6,881 nt of DNA from Abiotrophia defectiva_A. Lineage in GTDB: Bacteria; Bacillota; Bacilli; Lactobacillales; Aerococcaceae. Under the pieces are notes generated by a model that was not told the origin of the DNA, ran no database searches, and worked only from the letters and a program-made list of their open reading frames with translations. Positions 5,776 through 6,881 of the stretch are shown here, piece by piece. Made by a program: the position numbers and the translations under genes. Where the stretch lies: contig CAUUNL010000076.1 in assembly GCA_963546405.1 (NCBI GenBank), positions 1 to 6,881 of the forward strand, given 5' to 3'. Numbering within the stretch: position 1 is the stretch's first letter; each line of letters begins with the position of its first letter.

Positions 5776-6708
5776 ATGGAAAAAGAATTAATTGTTACAG
5801 ATGTTGTCGTGATTGGCGCTGGACCGGCTGGGATGACCGCCGCCCTCTACGCTTCACGCGCGAACCTCAAGACCCATATGATTGAAAAAGGCGTTCCCGG
5901 TGGGGAAGTCAACAACACGGCAGATGTGGAAAACTATCCTGGCTTCTCCCTGGTTTCTGGCCCAGAATTGGCCCAACACATGTACCAAGGGGCTATGCGT
6001 TTTGACGCGGTCCACGACTACGGCGACGTAAGCCATATTGAAGTAGCAGGCGACCTTAAGCGAGTGCATACTAGCTCCAAGGTCTATGAAGCCAAGGCCG
6101 TCATTGTAGCGACCGGTTCTTTCCACCGCCATCTTGGCGTGCCAGGCGAAGAAGAATTGGCAGGCCGAGGCGTGTCCTACTGTGCGGTCTGTGACGGCTT
6201 CTTCTTCCGCGATAAGGAAATTATCGTGGTCGGCGGGGGTGACTCAGCTGTTGAAGAAGCCCATTATCTGACTCAATTTGCTAGCAAGATCACAGTTATT
6301 CACCGTCGTGACGAGCTCCGAGCGCAGAAAGTCCTGCAAGACCGGGCCTTTGCCAATCCTAAGATTGAATTCATCTGGGATAGCGTGGTGGAAGAAATTC
6401 TAGGGACGGATGCCGTTGAAGGCGTGCAAATTAAGAACGTCAAGACTGGCCAAACTAGCCGCGTAGATGCCCAAGGGGTCTTTATCTACGTTGGTTTAGT
6501 GCCTAACTCAGAAGCCGTTAAAGATTTAGGAATTACCGACCAAGAAGGTTGGATCATCACGGATGATCATATGGCCACTAGCCTGCCAGGCGTTTTTGCA
6601 GCCGGCGACGTGCGTCAAAAGCACCTGCGTCAGATCGTAACAGCCACCGGCGATGGCGGCACGGCTGGTTTCCAAGCCTACCAATACATTGAAAGCCTTA
6701 AAGACTAA
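5776..6708 (+). CDS. trxB: Thioredoxin reductase (NADPH, FAD)
   Basis: 310 aa from ATG 5776. The cytoplasmic flavoprotein passes electrons from NADPH to thioredoxin. Seen in order: FAD-binding GAGPAG (14-19), redox-active CAVC (136-139), NADPH-binding GGGDSA (153-158), HRRDELRA (176-183) with arginines for the NADPH 2'-phosphate, and the second FAD motif GVFAAGDVR (272-280). This matches low-molecular-weight TrxB and keeps the CxxC that related ferredoxin-NADP reductases lack. A GTG at 5764 would add four residues (MNDR), but the AAGAGA at 5758-5763 touches it. From ATG 5776 the AAGAGAGTG at 5758-5766 is 9 nt away, and the protein then begins as homologues do. It closes the hprK-lgt-gpsA unit, 16 nt after gpsA (4 nt if the GTG is used), with a terminator 5 nt beyond its stop. 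Confidence 0.96.
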   Translation: MEKELIVTDVVVIGAGPAGMTAALYASRANLKTHMIEKGVPGGEVNNTADVENYPGFSLVSGPELAQHMYQGAMRFDAVHDYGDVSHIEVAGDLKRVHTSSKVYEAKAVIVATGSFHRHLGVPGEEELAGRGVSYCAVCDGFFFRDKEIIVVGGGDSAVEEAHYLTQFASKITVIHRRDELRAQKVLQDRAFANPKIEFIWDSVVEEILGTDAVEGVQIKNVKTGQTSRVDAQGVFIYVGLVPNSEAVKDLGITDQEGWIITDDHMATSLPGVFAAGDVRQKHLRQIVTATGDGGTAGFQAYQYIESLKD

Positions 6709-6713
6709 GCAAG

Positions 6714-6747
6714 AAAGCCCTGCACCGATAGTTAGTGCAGGGCTTTT
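6714..6747. terminator. Strong terminator after trxB, possibly bidirectional
   Basis: A perfect 12-bp stem (AAAGCCCTGCAC at 6714-6725 with its complement at 6735-6746) encloses a 9-nt loop and is followed by T on the plus strand. In the minus direction the hairpin is followed by TTTCTTG, so it could also stop transcription coming from the right. The stop codon of the minus-strand repeat frame lies in its loop. Confidence 0.88.
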
Positions 6748-6881
6748 GTTTGAGCTAGTGGACCACTAGCTCCTAGGAAATCGTCGAATACGGTCCAAAA
6801 GTCAGGAAAGGCTTCGAGCCAGTGGCCCACTCTGTCAAGTGGACCACTAGCTCCTAGGAAATCGTCGAAAACAGGCCAAAA
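6732..6881 (-). CDS. C-terminal end of a possible 27-residue repeat protein (partial)
   Basis: On the minus strand a frame enters from the right edge and stays open for 49 codons until TAA (complement of 6732-6734). It contains FWPVFDDFLGASGPL and then FWTVFDDFLGASGPL, 27 residues apart and separated by DRVGHWLEAFPD, and ends AQTKALH. I do not recognise the family. Points for coding: the period is exactly 81 nt (27 codons), one of the two codons that differ in the repeat core is changed silently (GTT/GTA), and codons such as TTC, GAC, GCC and CTG resemble the neighbouring genes. Points against: the opposite strand is also open here, the last four codons form one arm of the trxB terminator, and the DNA is full of palindromes. 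A non-coding intergenic repeat that happens to be open is a real alternative. The start and any promoter lie outside the window. Confidence 0.35.
   Translation of the reverse strand, partial: FWPVFDDFLGASGPLDRVGHWLEAFPDFWTVFDDFLGASGPLAQTKALH
6752..6772. repeat. 21-nt perfect palindrome
   Basis: Arms of 10 bp (GAGCTAGTGG and its complement) flank a single central A at 6762. It begins a few bases after the trxB terminator T-run and is the outermost element of the repeat array. The matching palindrome in the second copy keeps only the inner 11 nt (6838-6848). Confidence 0.85.
6757..6881. repeat. 81-nt-period direct repeat built of palindromes
   Basis: Two 44-nt copies, 6757-6800 and 6838-6881, agree at 41 of 44 positions and are offset by 81 nt. 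The second runs to the window edge, so more copies may follow. Each copy opens with the palindrome AGTGGACCACT, then has TCCTAGGA, then TCGTCGA, and ends CCAAAA. The 37-nt spacer holds a third, variant palindrome AGTGGCCCACT (6821-6831) and a small hairpin GGCT-TCG-AGCC (6810-6820). There are no transposase, direct target repeats or CRISPR-like spacers. It may be an intergenic repeat family or the coding repeat described for the minus strand. Confidence 0.8.

Noticed and set aside
6754..6881. Plus-strand open frame through the terminal repeat (contains SGPLAPRKSS twice)
   Set aside because: It is preceded by TGA at 6751-6753 with no start codon or ribosome site, and uses AGG and TCG TCG codons that look unlike the neighbouring genes. 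The minus-strand frame is the better candidate.
6757..6881. CRISPR array
   Set aside because: There are only two long, imperfect copies, the 'spacer' contains a variant of the repeat's own palindrome, and no cas gene is in view.

Overview
The window reads as a chromosomal core region of a low-to-moderate G+C Gram-positive coccus or rod of the order Lactobacillales. The evidence is the gene order liaX - PspC - PspC - holin-like (the LiaXYZ cell-envelope stress module known from Enterococcus faecalis) followed by hprK - lgt - gpsA - trxB, strong AGGAGG-type ribosome binding sites, and protein sequences typical of that order. By eye the DNA is close to half G+C, higher than Enterococcus or Lactococcus. 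An Aerococcaceae-type genome (for example Abiotrophia) would fit, but that is inference.

Layout. Positions 1-177 hold the terminator of an unseen upstream gene, an imperfect inverted repeat and a good sigma-A promoter. Positions 178-2810 are one compact four-gene transcription unit: LiaX-like surface or envelope sensor, a minimal 59-aa PspC protein, a longer PspC paralogue with a charged tail, and a four-helix holin-like membrane protein. It is closed by a strong hairpin terminator (2818-2850). Positions 2969-6708 are a second unit: HPr kinase/phosphorylase, prolipoprotein diacylglyceryl transferase, glycerol-3-phosphate dehydrogenase and thioredoxin reductase. These are spaced 0, 4 and 4-16 nt apart and closed by a 12-bp hairpin terminator (6714-6747). 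The last 150 nt hold an 81-nt direct repeat made of short palindromes. It is also an open minus-strand reading frame encoding a 27-residue aromatic repeat and running off the window.

How the genes work together. The first unit is an envelope-stress module: LiaX is a regulator or sensor of the LiaFSR response to daptomycin and antimicrobial peptides, and the PspC and holin-like proteins are its membrane partners. The second unit is housekeeping. HprK sets catabolite control and PTS flux through HPr Ser46, GpsA makes sn-glycerol-3-phosphate for phospholipids, Lgt moves diacylglyceryl from phosphatidylglycerol to prelipoproteins, and TrxB keeps thioredoxin reduced. Both units therefore touch membrane lipid supply and integrity.

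The parts least explained by known genes are the terminal 81-nt/27-aa repeat, a second strong Shine-Dalgarno with a 14-codon leader frame overlapping the hprK start, and the inverted repeat just upstream of the liaX promoter. No gene-free stretch exceeds 300 nt, and no tRNA, rRNA, CRISPR or insertion sequence was seen.
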